Assembly: GCA_049320945.1 (NCBI GenBank)
Contig: JBMOQT010000080.1
Location: forward strand, 1 to 13,022
Direction of reading: 5' to 3'
Source: DYIB01 sp049320945
GTDB taxonomy: Bacteria; Pseudomonadota; Gammaproteobacteria; Burkholderiales; Rhodocyclaceae
DNA: 13,022 nucleotides
Position 1 is the stretch's first letter, and the number at the start of each line of letters is the position of its first letter. The notes beneath the pieces are model-generated. The model saw only the letters and a program-made list of their open reading frames with translations. It was not told where the DNA came from and made no database searches. Shown piece after piece: positions 1 through 7,000 of this stretch. The position numbers were made by a program, and so were the translations under genes.

Positions 1-1
1 G

Positions 2-268
2 CAGCGCAGGGCGGCGCGGGAGAATTTCCAGAAGCTGCAGAAAGCACCCCCGGAGCAAAAGCAAGTCATCAAGGAGAAGTGGCAGGAATACAAGGAGCTG
101 CCGCCCGAAGAGAAGAAGCGCCTGGCCGAAAGCGCGGCACGCAGGCAGCCGGGCACCAAGCCCGGCGCGCTGCCCCCGGCCAAACCGGCGCCTGCGTCGG
201 CACTCACGCCGCCGCCAACGCCCGCCGCCCCCGCCCTGGCCGCGCCCCAAGCGGCGCCCGCCCAGTAA
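2..268 (+). CDS. DUF3106-like protein, C-terminal part (5' end outside window)
   Basis: Only the last 88 residues are present; the reading frame is open from base 2 to TAA at 266-268. The visible part starts with charged helical sequence containing repeated units of the type 'EKWQEYKELPPEEKKRLAES'. It ends in about 35 residues rich in proline and alanine. Proteins assigned to DUF3106 are periplasmic or exported and carry repeated W-x-x-L/LPPEER-like units, so this assignment rests on repeat style and on the RDD gene that follows, as in many Betaproteobacteria. Any signal peptide would lie outside the window. The stop is 4 bases before the next gene's GTG, which suggests one transcript. The molecular function is unknown. 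The frame is supported by amphipathic, lysine/glutamate-rich composition; the alternative frame beginning at 79 gives arginine/alanine-rich nonsense. Confidence 0.6.
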   Translation, partial: QRRAARENFQKLQKAPPEQKQVIKEKWQEYKELPPEEKKRLAESAARRQPGTKPGALPPAKPAPASALTPPPTPAAPALAAPQAAPAQ

Positions 269-272
269 GCCC

Positions 273-713
273 GTGGCCGTGCAAGCCCTCCTTGAGGCGG
301 CGAGCCTGCGGCGCCGCCTGGCAGCCATGCTCTACGAGTCCCTGCTGATCCTGGGCGTGCTCAGCCTGACCTTCGTCGTTCCCTATGTGCTGATTGGCCT
401 GATATGGGGGGTGGCGGTGCCGGGATGGGTGGAATGGGCCCACATCTTTGTGGTGCTGGCGCCCTACTTCGGCTGGTTCTGGTGCCACGGCGGCCAGACT
501 CTGGCCATGCAGACCTGGCGCATCAAGGTGGTGGACGCGGCCACCGGCGGCGCGCTCACGTGGCGGCGCGCCCTGTTGCGCTACGCCCTGGCCTGGCCCT
601 CCTTGATGTTCTTCGGCGCCGGGCTGGTGTGGGCCCTGTTCGATCGCGACCGCCAGTTCCTGCACGATCGCCTGGCCGGGACACGGGTGATCCGCGTATC
701 CTCGCCCGCCTGA
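273..713 (+). CDS. RDD family integral membrane protein
   Basis: A 146-residue protein with the layout of a short RDD domain. An arginine-rich entry (LRRRLAAMLYE) leads into a first membrane segment at about 22-45, a second segment follows at about 55-75, and a third lies at about 105-125. The family's typical middle motif is present as GGQTLAMQTWRIKVVD, and the C-terminal motif as FDRDRQFLHDRLAGT. The second charged RDD position is glutamate (YE) rather than aspartate. RDD proteins are inner-membrane proteins; some have been linked to ion exchange or transport, but most have no known role and none can be assigned here. The GTG start at 273 is chosen because the first in-frame ATG (327) would remove the conserved arginines. 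There is no clear Shine-Dalgarno, so translation is probably coupled to the upstream gene, 4 bases away. Confidence 0.88.
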   Translation: MAVQALLEAASLRRRLAAMLYESLLILGVLSLTFVVPYVLIGLIWGVAVPGWVEWAHIFVVLAPYFGWFWCHGGQTLAMQTWRIKVVDAATGGALTWRRALLRYALAWPSLMFFGAGLVWALFDRDRQFLHDRLAGTRVIRVSSPA

Positions 714-723
714 AGCGCAAAGC

Positions 724-736
724 AGCCGCAGCGGCT
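724..736. terminator. Small palindrome between convergent genes, possible weak terminator
   Basis: AGCCGC, one base, then GCGGCT forms a perfect inverted repeat in the 22-base gap between the RDD gene and aer, touching the aer stop codon. It can fold on either strand as a 5-bp stem with a 3-base loop. No T-run follows on either side, so intrinsic termination would be weak. The position between converging genes is the main argument for it. Confidence 0.2.
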
Positions 737-2340
737 CAGGCGTTGAAGTGGGCGACCAGGCTGTGCAGCTGGCCGGCGGTCTGGCGCAGCCCTGCCACGG
801 TCTGCTCCACCTGGCGCACCGACTCGGTGTTGCGCTCGATCAGTTCCGACATGTGCTCGGCGTTCTTGGCCACGTCCTCGGTGGCGGCCGACTGCTCCTT
901 GGCCGCCGCCGCGATATGGGACGACATACGCGTGACCTCGGTACTGGCCTCGGTGATCTTGCCCAGGCTCTCGTAGGTCTCGCCGATCAGGGCACGCCCC
1001 TCGTCCACCCGCTCGGCGGCGACGCGCATGGACTCGACGGTGGCCGCCGTGGTGGCCTGGATTTCCTCCACCATGCGGTCGATGTCCTCGGTGCTGCGCG
1101 CGGTGCGCTCGGCGAGTTTGCGCACCTCGTCCGCCACCACGGCGAAGCCGCGGCCGTGCTCGCCCGCCCGGGCGGCCTCGATGGCGGCGTTGAGGGCCAG
1201 CAGGTTGGTCTGGTCGGCGATCTCCTTGATCATGCGGGTGACGGCGCCGACGTTGCCGATGGCCTCGTTGAGGCGGTCTATGCCCTCGCTGGACGCCTTG
1301 ACCGCCGCCACCACCTGGTCGGTGTTGCTCAGGCTGTGGGACATGCGGCGATTGCCCTCGCCGACGATGTCCATGGTGTGCTTGGCCGAGGCGGCGGCGC
1401 CCTCGGCGCTCTTCGCCACCTCGCTCACCGACACCGACAGCTCCTCCATGGCGCTGCTCACCTGCATGATGCGGTCGGTCTGGGACTGGGAATGGGAGGA
1501 CACCCGCGCCACTTCCGTTTCCAGCTCGGCACAGCGGGCCTCCAGCACCTCGACGCTTTGCCGGATCTCGTCAATGATGATGCGCAGGCGCGCCTGGGTC
1601 ACGGCGAGCGCGGCCAGCACCCGGCCGGCCTCGTCCAGCCCTGTCACGTCGATGTCGTTGTCGAGGCTGCCTTGGGAAATCTGATCGAAATGCTCGAGGA
1701 TCTTCTTGAGGGGGCGGCTGACCGTGTGGGCCATGAAGATGGTGCTCACCACCGCCAGGCCAGCCACCGACAGGGCCAGGCCCATGGCCGTCCACTTCCA
1801 GCCCGCCAGTCCCGCCATGCCGGCGCCCAGGGCCAGGATGGCCATGGTGGCCATGAACAGGAAGTACCGGGTGTTGAAGGACATGCGGAAGAACCGGTCC
1901 ACCAGGCCCACGGAGCGATGCAGGTGGGCGCGCTTCTCCCGCACCGCCTGATACAGGCGCTCGTGCTGTTCCACTTCCTGGCGCGTCGGCTCGGTGGCCA
2001 GGGACAGGAATTCCTGGGCCTGGTTCTGCTTGGCCACCGGCGTGATCAGGGTCTTGACCCAGTAGAAATCACCGTTCTTGCAGCGGTTCTTGATCAGGCC
2101 GCGCCAGGGCCGGCCGCTCTGGATGGTCTTCCACAGGTCGGCGAAGGCCTCCGGCGGCATGTCGGGATGGCGCAGCACGTTCTGCCCCTGGCCCACCAGT
2201 TCTTCCCGGGCGAAGCCGCTGGTGACGCTGACCGCATCGTTGGCGTAGGTGATGACACCCTTGAGATCCGTCCTGGTTACCAGATTCCTGCCCCGTGGAA
2301 AGGGGCGTTCCACGCTGGTCACAGGAAGATTTGTTCTCAT
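736..2340 (-). CDS. aer: Aer-type aerotaxis/redox chemoreceptor (PAS-HAMP-MCP signalling domain)
   Basis: A 534-residue chemoreceptor with an N-terminal PAS domain (about 15-120), two hydrophobic membrane segments (about 159-178 and 184-204), a HAMP region (about 205-258) and a methyl-accepting signalling domain to the end. The PAS domain closely resembles E. coli Aer, including NVLRHPDMPPEAFADLW and KNRCKNGDFYWV. R57, H58, D60 and W79 fall at the same numbers as the residues reported for FAD binding in Aer. There is no periplasmic sensor domain, so the protein should sense cellular redox or electron-transport state from the cytoplasm. The signalling tip (about 373-413) has the universal EIADQTNLLALNAAIEAARA core that contacts CheA and CheW. 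The C terminus (HFNA) lacks the CheR/CheB-tethering pentapeptide. The ATG at 2338-2340 is preceded 5 bases away by GGGAG. No other chemotaxis gene is visible. Paralogues are common, so an orthologous role is inferred. Confidence 0.93.
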   Translation of the reverse strand: MRTNLPVTSVERPFPRGRNLVTRTDLKGVITYANDAVSVTSGFAREELVGQGQNVLRHPDMPPEAFADLWKTIQSGRPWRGLIKNRCKNGDFYWVKTLITPVAKQNQAQEFLSLATEPTRQEVEQHERLYQAVREKRAHLHRSVGLVDRFFRMSFNTRYFLFMATMAILALGAGMAGLAGWKWTAMGLALSVAGLAVVSTIFMAHTVSRPLKKILEHFDQISQGSLDNDIDVTGLDEAGRVLAALAVTQARLRIIIDEIRQSVEVLEARCAELETEVARVSSHSQSQTDRIMQVSSAMEELSVSVSEVAKSAEGAAASAKHTMDIVGEGNRRMSHSLSNTDQVVAAVKASSEGIDRLNEAIGNVGAVTRMIKEIADQTNLLALNAAIEAARAGEHGRGFAVVADEVRKLAERTARSTEDIDRMVEEIQATTAATVESMRVAAERVDEGRALIGETYESLGKITEASTEVTRMSSHIAAAAKEQSAATEDVAKNAEHMSELIERNTESVRQVEQTVAGLRQTAGQLHSLVAHFNA

Positions 2341-2367
2341 GATTGCTCCCTGGATGAAGATCGACTA

Positions 2368-2380
2368 CCGCTGTTAGCGG
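2368..2380. other. Short hairpin in the lptG-aer gap
   Basis: CCGCT, GTT, AGCGG forms a perfect 5-bp stem with a 3-base loop inside the 58-base gap between lptG and aer. On the minus strand it lies downstream of the lptG stop and about 27 bases before the aer start. There is no T-run, so it could be a weak terminator or attenuating structure, or chance in GC-rich DNA. Confidence 0.2.
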
Positions 2381-2398
2381 CAAACCGGGGGCAATCCT

Positions 2399-3472
2399 TT
2401 AGCGCCGCTCCGAGCGCCACAGCATGGTGGCCGCGGCCAGGAGGAATAACAGGCTGGGTGTGATGGCGCTGAAGAAGGGCGGCCAGCTGTTGATGATTCC
2501 CAGATTCGAGAAAAGACCGTTGAGGGTATGGAAGGTGATGCCCAGCATGATGCCGGCGAACACCTTGACGCTTACGGCGCCCATGCGGTCCTGCAGATAG
2601 GCGAAGGGCAGGGCCAGGGCCATCATCACCAGGGACGCCAGGGGATAGATGATCTTCTTCCAGGCGGCGATCTGGTAGCGCTGGGTCTTGAGATTGTTCT
2701 CGGACAAGTGGCGGATGTAGAGGTAGAGATTCACTACCGACATGCGCTCCGGTTTGAGCAGCAGGACGCTGAGGATGTCCGGGCTGAGGGCGGACTGCCA
2801 TTCCGCTTCGGCGGTGCGCACCACCCTTGCCCTGTTGTTCTCGAACACCGTTTGCACCACACCGGTAAGGCGCCAACGGTCGTGGGGGATGTACTCGCCC
2901 TCTTGCGCCTCGGAAATGGAGCGCAGGGCATAGTTGTCGTCGAACTCGTAAATGCGGATGCCCTTGAGGCGCGTATCGGGCAGGACGGTCTGCACGTTGA
3001 TGAAACTCTTTTCGTCCTTCACCCACAGGCCGGAGCGGAACTCCTGGCCCACCACGGATCCCATGGCCTTGAGCCGCAGCTGCTGGCCCAGGCGCTCGGC
3101 GGGCGGCGCCACGAACTCGCCCACCAGGAAGATCAGCACCACGAATACCGAGCCGATCTTCGCCAGGGTGCGCAGCGCCCGCCCGGTGGACAGGCCGGCG
3201 CTGCGCAATACCGTGATCTCCGAATGCCGCGCCAAAGTGACCAGGGCATACAAGGTGCCGATCAGCACCGCCACCGGCATCAGCTCGTACACCCGCCCGG
3301 GCACGGTGAGCAGCACGAACAGCAGGGCATGCTGCAACTGGTAGCCCGCCTGCCCCACGTCCTTCAGCTCGTTGATGAGATCGAAGAAGGCGAACAGCGC
3401 CAGGAAGGCCGCCAGCACCAGGGCGGTGCCGGCGTAGATCTCCCGGGCCAGATAGCGCTCGAAGGTCTTCAC
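2399..3472 (-). CDS. lptG: LPS export ABC transporter permease LptG
   Basis: A 357-residue inner-membrane protein, close to the 360 residues of E. coli LptG. It is one of two permease subunits of LptB2FG, which extracts lipopolysaccharide from the inner membrane and passes it to LptC and LptA. It begins VKTFERYLAREIYAG, has a first membrane helix at about 13-35, then helices near 60-85 and 100-125. The cytoplasmic coupling segment contains ARHSEITVLRSAGLS, the family hallmark contacting LptB. A periplasmic beta-jellyroll region follows (about 130-265), then three C-terminal helices. GTG (3470-3472) is taken as the start because it aligns with the family N terminus, has GAGG upstream and overlaps the lptF stop as GTGA. 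The longer open frame upstream reads through lptF in the wrong frame and should be ignored. Confidence 0.95.
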   Translation of the reverse strand: MKTFERYLAREIYAGTALVLAAFLALFAFFDLINELKDVGQAGYQLQHALLFVLLTVPGRVYELMPVAVLIGTLYALVTLARHSEITVLRSAGLSTGRALRTLAKIGSVFVVLIFLVGEFVAPPAERLGQQLRLKAMGSVVGQEFRSGLWVKDEKSFINVQTVLPDTRLKGIRIYEFDDNYALRSISEAQEGEYIPHDRWRLTGVVQTVFENNRARVVRTAEAEWQSALSPDILSVLLLKPERMSVVNLYLYIRHLSENNLKTQRYQIAAWKKIIYPLASLVMMALALPFAYLQDRMGAVSVKVFAGIMLGITFHTLNGLFSNLGIINSWPPFFSAITPSLLFLLAAATMLWRSERR

Positions 3473-4551
3473 CGGCGCAGCCTCACCCAGGAGAACACCG
3501 CCAGGCGCTTGAAGAACAAAAGGATCATGGTGACAAACATCAGCCCATGGACCAGGAAACCCAGCTCGAACTGCAGCCGCCCCTGGGCCACCCAGGCCTG
3601 ACTGATGCTGATCAGATTGCTGTAGATCATGTAGGTCAGGATCGCCAGCAGCAGGTTGTTGGTGCGCCCGGCGCGGGGATTCACAAAGGACAGGGGAATC
3701 GCCAGCAGGGCCAGCACCAGGGCCGACAGGGGCACCCCCAGGCGCCACAGCATCTCGCCCAGGTTGGGCGGGGAGGGGTTGAGCATGAGATCCCAGGTGG
3801 AAGTGTTGCGCGGCGTGGTCTCGATGCCCTGGGCCTCCTTGGTCTCGATGCGCACCGCATAGGACTCGAACTCCATGACGCGATACTCGGGCGTGCCCGG
3901 CGTGCCCTCGTAGCGGCGGCCCTTGGTCAGCACCAGGAAGCGGTCGCCGTTGGGCATGGTCTCCTGATAGCCCTGGCTCGACATCATGATGCCCAGGCGC
4001 CCATGCTGCATGGAGCTGACGAACACATTCTTCACCCGCCCCTCTTCGCCGGCCACGGTCTCCACGAAGAACACCCGGTCCGCCCGCGCCGACTCGGCGA
4101 AGGCGCCGGGAGTCACGCGCGAAATGTCGTCGCGGTTCTCCATCTGCTTGCGGAAATCGTCACTGCGCTGCAGCGCCCAGGGCGTGAGCAGCAGCGACAG
4201 CAGGGCGATGGCCGTCACCTGGGGCGCGGCGAAGCGCAGCACCGGCCGCACCCAGGCGGTGAGCGGCAGGCCCGAGGCGAACCACACCACCATCTCGGAA
4301 TCCCGGTAGCTGCGGCTCAGGGTGAGCAGCACGGAAATGAACAGCGTCAGCGACAGGATGATGGGCAGATACTGCAGGGCGCCGAAGCCCAGCAGGGCAA
4401 TGACCCCTTCGGACGCGATGCGTCCGCCCGCCGCCTGCCCCAGCAGGCGGATGAGCAGCGTGGTGAGGGTGATGGCGAACAGGGCGACGAACACACCGCC
4501 GGCGGTATTGGTGAATTCGCGCACCACCGCGCGCTCGAAGATCCGCCCCAT
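3469..4551 (-). CDS. lptF: LPS export ABC transporter permease LptF
   Basis: A 360-residue protein (E. coli LptF has 366), partner of LptG in the LptB2FG lipopolysaccharide extractor. The N terminus MGRIFERAVVREF matches the family's short amphipathic start before the first helix (about 15-38). Further helices lie near 55-80 and 95-120, with the coupling motif SYRDSEMVVWFASGL between them. The periplasmic beta domain follows (about 130-260), then three helices including IPLSFVNPRAGRTNN, a strongly conserved LptF segment. The ATG at 4549-4551 fits this N terminus; upstream in-frame codons come from the antisense of pepA. No clear Shine-Dalgarno is visible, so initiation may rely on a short A-rich leader. 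It is transcribed divergently from pepA and overlaps lptG by 4 bases. lptB is not in the window and must be elsewhere, as is usual. Confidence 0.95.
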   Translation of the reverse strand: MGRIFERAVVREFTNTAGGVFVALFAITLTTLLIRLLGQAAGGRIASEGVIALLGFGALQYLPIILSLTLFISVLLTLSRSYRDSEMVVWFASGLPLTAWVRPVLRFAAPQVTAIALLSLLLTPWALQRSDDFRKQMENRDDISRVTPGAFAESARADRVFFVETVAGEEGRVKNVFVSSMQHGRLGIMMSSQGYQETMPNGDRFLVLTKGRRYEGTPGTPEYRVMEFESYAVRIETKEAQGIETTPRNTSTWDLMLNPSPPNLGEMLWRLGVPLSALVLALLAIPLSFVNPRAGRTNNLLLAILTYMIYSNLISISQAWVAQGRLQFELGFLVHGLMFVTMILLFFKRLAVFSWVRLRR

Positions 4552-4552
4552 T

Positions 4553-4582
4553 TTGACTTTTGCCGAAGGGTGAAGGGATAAT
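4553..4582 (+). promoter_or_regulatory. Predicted sigma70 promoter of pepA
   Basis: TTGACT (4553-4558), an 18-base spacer and GATAAT (4577-4582) form a good sigma70-like promoter with each box one base off consensus. Transcription would start near 4589, giving a pepA leader of about 47 bases. The -35 box directly abuts the lptF start codon, so polymerase bound here could interfere with lptF expression. The prediction is from sequence only. Confidence 0.55.
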
Positions 4583-4585
4583 CCC
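4575..4585. promoter_or_regulatory. Palindrome containing a -10 box readable on both strands
   Basis: GGGAT, A, ATCCC is a perfect 11-bp palindrome. It reads GATAAT on the plus strand (the pepA -10 box) and GATTAT on the minus strand. Used on the minus strand, it would start an lptF transcript near 4570, leaving a leader of about 20 bases. The matching minus-strand -35 region is poor. Symmetric -10 elements are known to drive divergent transcription in bacteria, so a shared element is plausible but unproven. A regulator's operator is an alternative reading. Confidence 0.35.
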
Positions 4586-4599
4586 GCTGCTGAAAGAAT

Positions 4600-4619
4600 T
4601 GCCTGAAAACTGCCTGAAA
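4600..4619 (+). repeat. 9-bp direct repeat in the pepA leader
   Basis: TGCCTGAAA occurs at 4600-4608 and again at 4611-4619, a period of 11 bases (about one helical turn). A third partial copy, CTGAAA, lies at 4590-4595. The copies lie between the predicted pepA start site and its ribosome binding site. They could be a protein-binding site, since same-face spacing is typical of operators, or simply chance. Confidence 0.4.
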
Positions 4620-4623
4620 CAAC

Positions 4624-4629
4624 AAGGAG
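4624..4629 (+). promoter_or_regulatory. Ribosome binding site fixing the pepA GTG start
   Basis: AAGGAG lies 6 bases before GTG at 4636. It is the strongest Shine-Dalgarno in this stretch and supports GTG, not a later ATG, as the pepA start. The resulting N terminus MEFSIKTG matches the family. Confidence 0.75.
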
Positions 4630-4635
4630 CGGCAC

Positions 4636-6126
4636 GTGGAATTTAGCATAAAAACAGGCGCCCCGGAGAAGCTGAAGACCGGCTGCGCCGTCGTCGGCGT
4701 ATTCGAATCGCGCAAGCTCACCGCCCCGGCAGACGCGCTGGACAAGGCCTCCAAGGGCCATATCGCCAACCTCCTCAAGCGCGGCGACCTGGACGGCAAG
4801 GCCGGCAGCACGCTGTTGCTGCACCAGGTGCCGGGTGTGGCCGCGGAGCGGGTGCTGCTGGTCGGCCTGGGCAAGGCCGAGGAATTCACCGCCAAGGCCT
4901 ACCGCGATGCCGTGGCCGCCGCCCTGGGCGCACTGAAGAAGACCGCCGCCAAGGACGCCCTGGTGACCCTTGCGGAAGCGGACGTCAAGGACTGCGACGT
5001 CCAGTGGCGCCTGCGCCAGGCAGCCATGATCGCCGAGGAGGCGGCCTATCGTTTCGATCAGCTGAAATCGAAGAAGGACGACAACAACCTGCTGCCGGAG
5101 CGCCTGGCGTTCACCGCCCCGGCCAAGGAGGCAACCCAGGCCGAGGCCGGTCTACAGCAGGGGCGCGCCATCGCCCTGGGCATGAATCTGACGCGCGACC
5201 TGGGCAATCTGCCGGGCAACATCTGCACGCCCAGTTATCTCGCCGACCAGGCGCGCGCGCTGGCCAAGCAGTACAAGCTCAAGTGCCAGGTGCTGGAGCG
5301 GGCGCAGATGGAAAAACTGGGCATGGGCGCCCTGCTGGCCGTCGCCAAGGGCTCGCACCAGCCGCCCAAGTTCATCGTCCTGGAGTACCGGGGCGGCAAG
5401 GCCAAGGAAGCGCCGGTGGTGCTGGTGGGCAAGGGTATTACCTTCGACACGGGCGGCATCTCCATCAAGCCGGCACCCGAGATGGACGAGATGAAGTACG
5501 ACATGTGCGGCGCCGCCAGCGTGCTGGGCAGCTTCAAGGCCTGCGCCGAGATGAAGCTTCCCCTCAACCTGGTGGGCCTCATCCCGACCACCGAGAACAT
5601 GCCCGGTGGCGGCGCCAGTCGGCCGGGAGACATCGTCACTTCGTTGTCCGGCCAGACCGTCGAGATTCTCAACACCGATGCGGAGGGGCGCCTGATCCTG
5701 TGCGACGCCCTCACCTACGCCGAGCGCTACAACCCGGACTGCGTGGTGGACATCGCCACCCTCACCGGTGCCTGCGTCATCGCCCTGGGCCATGTGGCCA
5801 CCGGGTTGCTCGCCAACAACGACGAGCTGGCGGAAGAACTGCTGGAATGCAGCCGGCGCGCCTACGACCGCGCCTGGCAGCTGCCCCTGTGGGAGGACTA
5901 CCAGGAGCAGTTGAAGAGCCCATTCGCGGACATGGCCAACATCGGCGGCCGCCCCGCCGGCACCATCACCGCCGCCTGCTTCCTGGGGCGCTTCACCAAG
6001 AAGTATGCCTGGGCCCACCTGGACATCGCCGGCACGGCCTGGCGCTCGGGCAAGGACAAGGGTGCCACCGGCCGGCCCGTGCCCCTGCTCACCCACTTCC
6101 TGCTCAAGCGCGCCGGCAGGCTGTGA
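4636..6126 (+). CDS. pepA: Leucyl aminopeptidase PepA (M17 family)
   Basis: A 496-residue cytosolic metallopeptidase (E. coli PepA has 503) that removes N-terminal residues, preferably leucine, from peptides using two metal ions in a hexamer. The N-terminal macro-like domain covers about 1-170 and the catalytic domain the rest. Expected metal ligands are visible as K266, D271, D289, D348 and E350, with catalytic K278 and R352, all at a constant offset of four from E. coli. The M17 signature NTDAEGRL is intact at 346-353. E. coli PepA is also a DNA-binding protein acting at carAB and in Xer recombination of plasmid cer sites; whether that second role exists here cannot be read from the sequence. 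The start is GTG with AAGGAG six bases upstream. The stop overlaps the holC start as GTGA, matching the known pepA-holC-valS order. Confidence 0.97.
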   Translation: MEFSIKTGAPEKLKTGCAVVGVFESRKLTAPADALDKASKGHIANLLKRGDLDGKAGSTLLLHQVPGVAAERVLLVGLGKAEEFTAKAYRDAVAAALGALKKTAAKDALVTLAEADVKDCDVQWRLRQAAMIAEEAAYRFDQLKSKKDDNNLLPERLAFTAPAKEATQAEAGLQQGRAIALGMNLTRDLGNLPGNICTPSYLADQARALAKQYKLKCQVLERAQMEKLGMGALLAVAKGSHQPPKFIVLEYRGGKAKEAPVVLVGKGITFDTGGISIKPAPEMDEMKYDMCGAASVLGSFKACAEMKLPLNLVGLIPTTENMPGGGASRPGDIVTSLSGQTVEILNTDAEGRLILCDALTYAERYNPDCVVDIATLTGACVIALGHVATGLLANNDELAEELLECSRRAYDRAWQLPLWEDYQEQLKSPFADMANIGGRPAGTITAACFLGRFTKKYAWAHLDIAGTAWRSGKDKGATGRPVPLLTHFLLKRAGRL

Positions 6127-6548
6127 CCAGCATCGAGTTCTATCACAATGCGCCCGACAAGATCGCCGTCACCTGCCGGCTGATCGGCCGCCTGTACGGG
6201 GAAGGCCGGCGTGTCATGGTGTTCGCGCCGGAGCCGCGGGTCGCCGACCAGCTGGACCGCATGCTTTGGATGCAGCCGGCCATCGGCTTCTTTCCCCATG
6301 TGCGCGCCGACTCACCCCTGGCGGCGCATACGCCGATCGTCATCGGCGGCACCCTGGAGTCCCTGCCCCATGACGACGTGCTGATCAACCTCGATGGCGA
6401 GCTGCCGCCGGGCTTCGCGCGCTTTGAGCGCCTCATCGAGATTGTCGGCCAGGAGGAGGCGGACCGGCTGCCGGCGCGCACTCGTTTCAAGTTCTACCGC
6501 GACCGGGGCTATCCCCTCACGGCGCGCGACTGCAGCGAGCTGCGATGA
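6123..6548 (+). CDS. holC: DNA polymerase III subunit chi (HolC)
   Basis: A 141-residue cytosolic protein, close to the 147 of E. coli chi. Chi belongs to the polymerase III clamp-loader assembly and links it to single-stranded DNA-binding protein, via psi in E. coli. The N terminus FYHNAPDKIAVTCRLIGRLY and the centre LWMQPAIGFFPHV fit the family. So do the strand segments IVIGG and VLINLDGELPPGFARFERLIEIV. The frame ends in a C-terminal FKFYRDRGYPL, as usual. The GTG at 6123 overlaps the pepA TGA (GTGA), so it is probably translated by coupling. The gene context between pepA and valS strongly supports the call. The open frame extends far upstream within pepA, but that part is out-of-frame pepA sequence. 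Confidence 0.95.
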   Translation: MTSIEFYHNAPDKIAVTCRLIGRLYGEGRRVMVFAPEPRVADQLDRMLWMQPAIGFFPHVRADSPLAAHTPIVIGGTLESLPHDDVLINLDGELPPGFARFERLIEIVGQEEADRLPARTRFKFYRDRGYPLTARDCSELR

Positions 6549-6569
6549 GGACTTGGCGCGCGCGGCGCC

Positions 6570-6577
6570 GGGGGGGG
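6570..6577 (+). promoter_or_regulatory. Run of eight G at the ribosome binding position
   Basis: A G8 homopolymer occupies the Shine-Dalgarno position 6 bases before the ATG at 6584. It can pair with the C-rich part of the 16S anti-Shine-Dalgarno, but it is not a normal AGGAGG. Length change by slippage would alter the start spacing of the downstream small gene. Confidence 0.4.
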
Positions 6578-6583
6578 TAAATC

Positions 6584-6982
6584 ATGAGTGAACCGGAAGA
6601 CGTCCTGGGCAAGGCCGATGCGCTGATGCGGCGCCATCGCAGCTTCGTGGCGGGAGGCCGGCCGGCCGCGGCAGACGATAACGACATCCCGGTGCTCACC
6701 GACGAGGTGGAGCTGGACCAGACCGAGGCGGATGCGGCGGATGCCACCGCGGCCGAGCAGCGCCTGCAGGAAATCCTCAACCGTCTGGAGCCGGAAATCG
6801 CCCGGCGTGTCCAGGAATGGCTCGCGGCCGAGTTGCCACACATCGTGGCGCGTGAGCTGGGAGCGCTGGGCCCGCGCCTGATCCAGTCGGCGCACCAATC
6901 CCTGGAACAGGCCCTGATGCCCGAGCTCTCCCGCCTACTGCACTCGGCCCTGCGCGACAAGTCCGCCGACGAGACGCCCTGA
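6584..6982 (+). CDS. Small acidic protein of unknown function between holC and valS (DUF2486-like)
   Basis: A 132-residue soluble protein with no signal peptide or membrane segment. The N-terminal third is polar and carries DIPVLTDEVEL (about 36-46). An IPVLTD-type motif recurs in small betaproteobacterial proteins encoded near holC, some labelled DUF2486; this link is from memory and tentative. The C-terminal half is predicted helical, with heptad-like spacing (QRLQEILNRLEPEIARRVQEWL, then alternating leucines to LLHSAL), suggesting a coiled coil or helical bundle for oligomerisation or partner binding. It is strongly acidic overall. It starts 35 bases after holC and ends 59 bases before valS, so it likely belongs to the pepA-holC transcript. 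No catalytic motif is visible. A link to polymerase III or SSB is only guilt by association. Confidence 0.8.
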   Translation: MSEPEDVLGKADALMRRHRSFVAGGRPAAADDNDIPVLTDEVELDQTEADAADATAAEQRLQEILNRLEPEIARRVQEWLAAELPHIVARELGALGPRLIQSAHQSLEQALMPELSRLLHSALRDKSADETP

Positions 6983-7000
6983 GGGCCCCGGAGCGTCCGG

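Noticed and set aside
2379..2386. GGCAAACC, part of the c-di-GMP-I riboswitch core, upstream of a chemoreceptor gene
   Set aside because: It is on the plus strand while aer is on the minus strand. The second conserved half (GGACGCAAAGCC type) and the helices are missing, so it is a chance octamer.
748..2463. 571-codon plus-strand open frame opposite aer
   Set aside because: The minus strand carries a clear PAS-HAMP-MCP receptor. The opposite frame is His/Gly/Leu-rich antisense.
3473..3748. N-terminal extension of the lptG reading frame
   Set aside because: Those codons are out-of-frame lptF sequence without hydrophobic character. The family N terminus begins at the GTG at 3472.
5004..6122. 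Long N-terminal extension of the holC frame
   Set aside because: It overlaps the conserved pepA catalytic domain in another frame and is arginine/glycine/proline-rich. HolC homology begins at the GTG at 6123.
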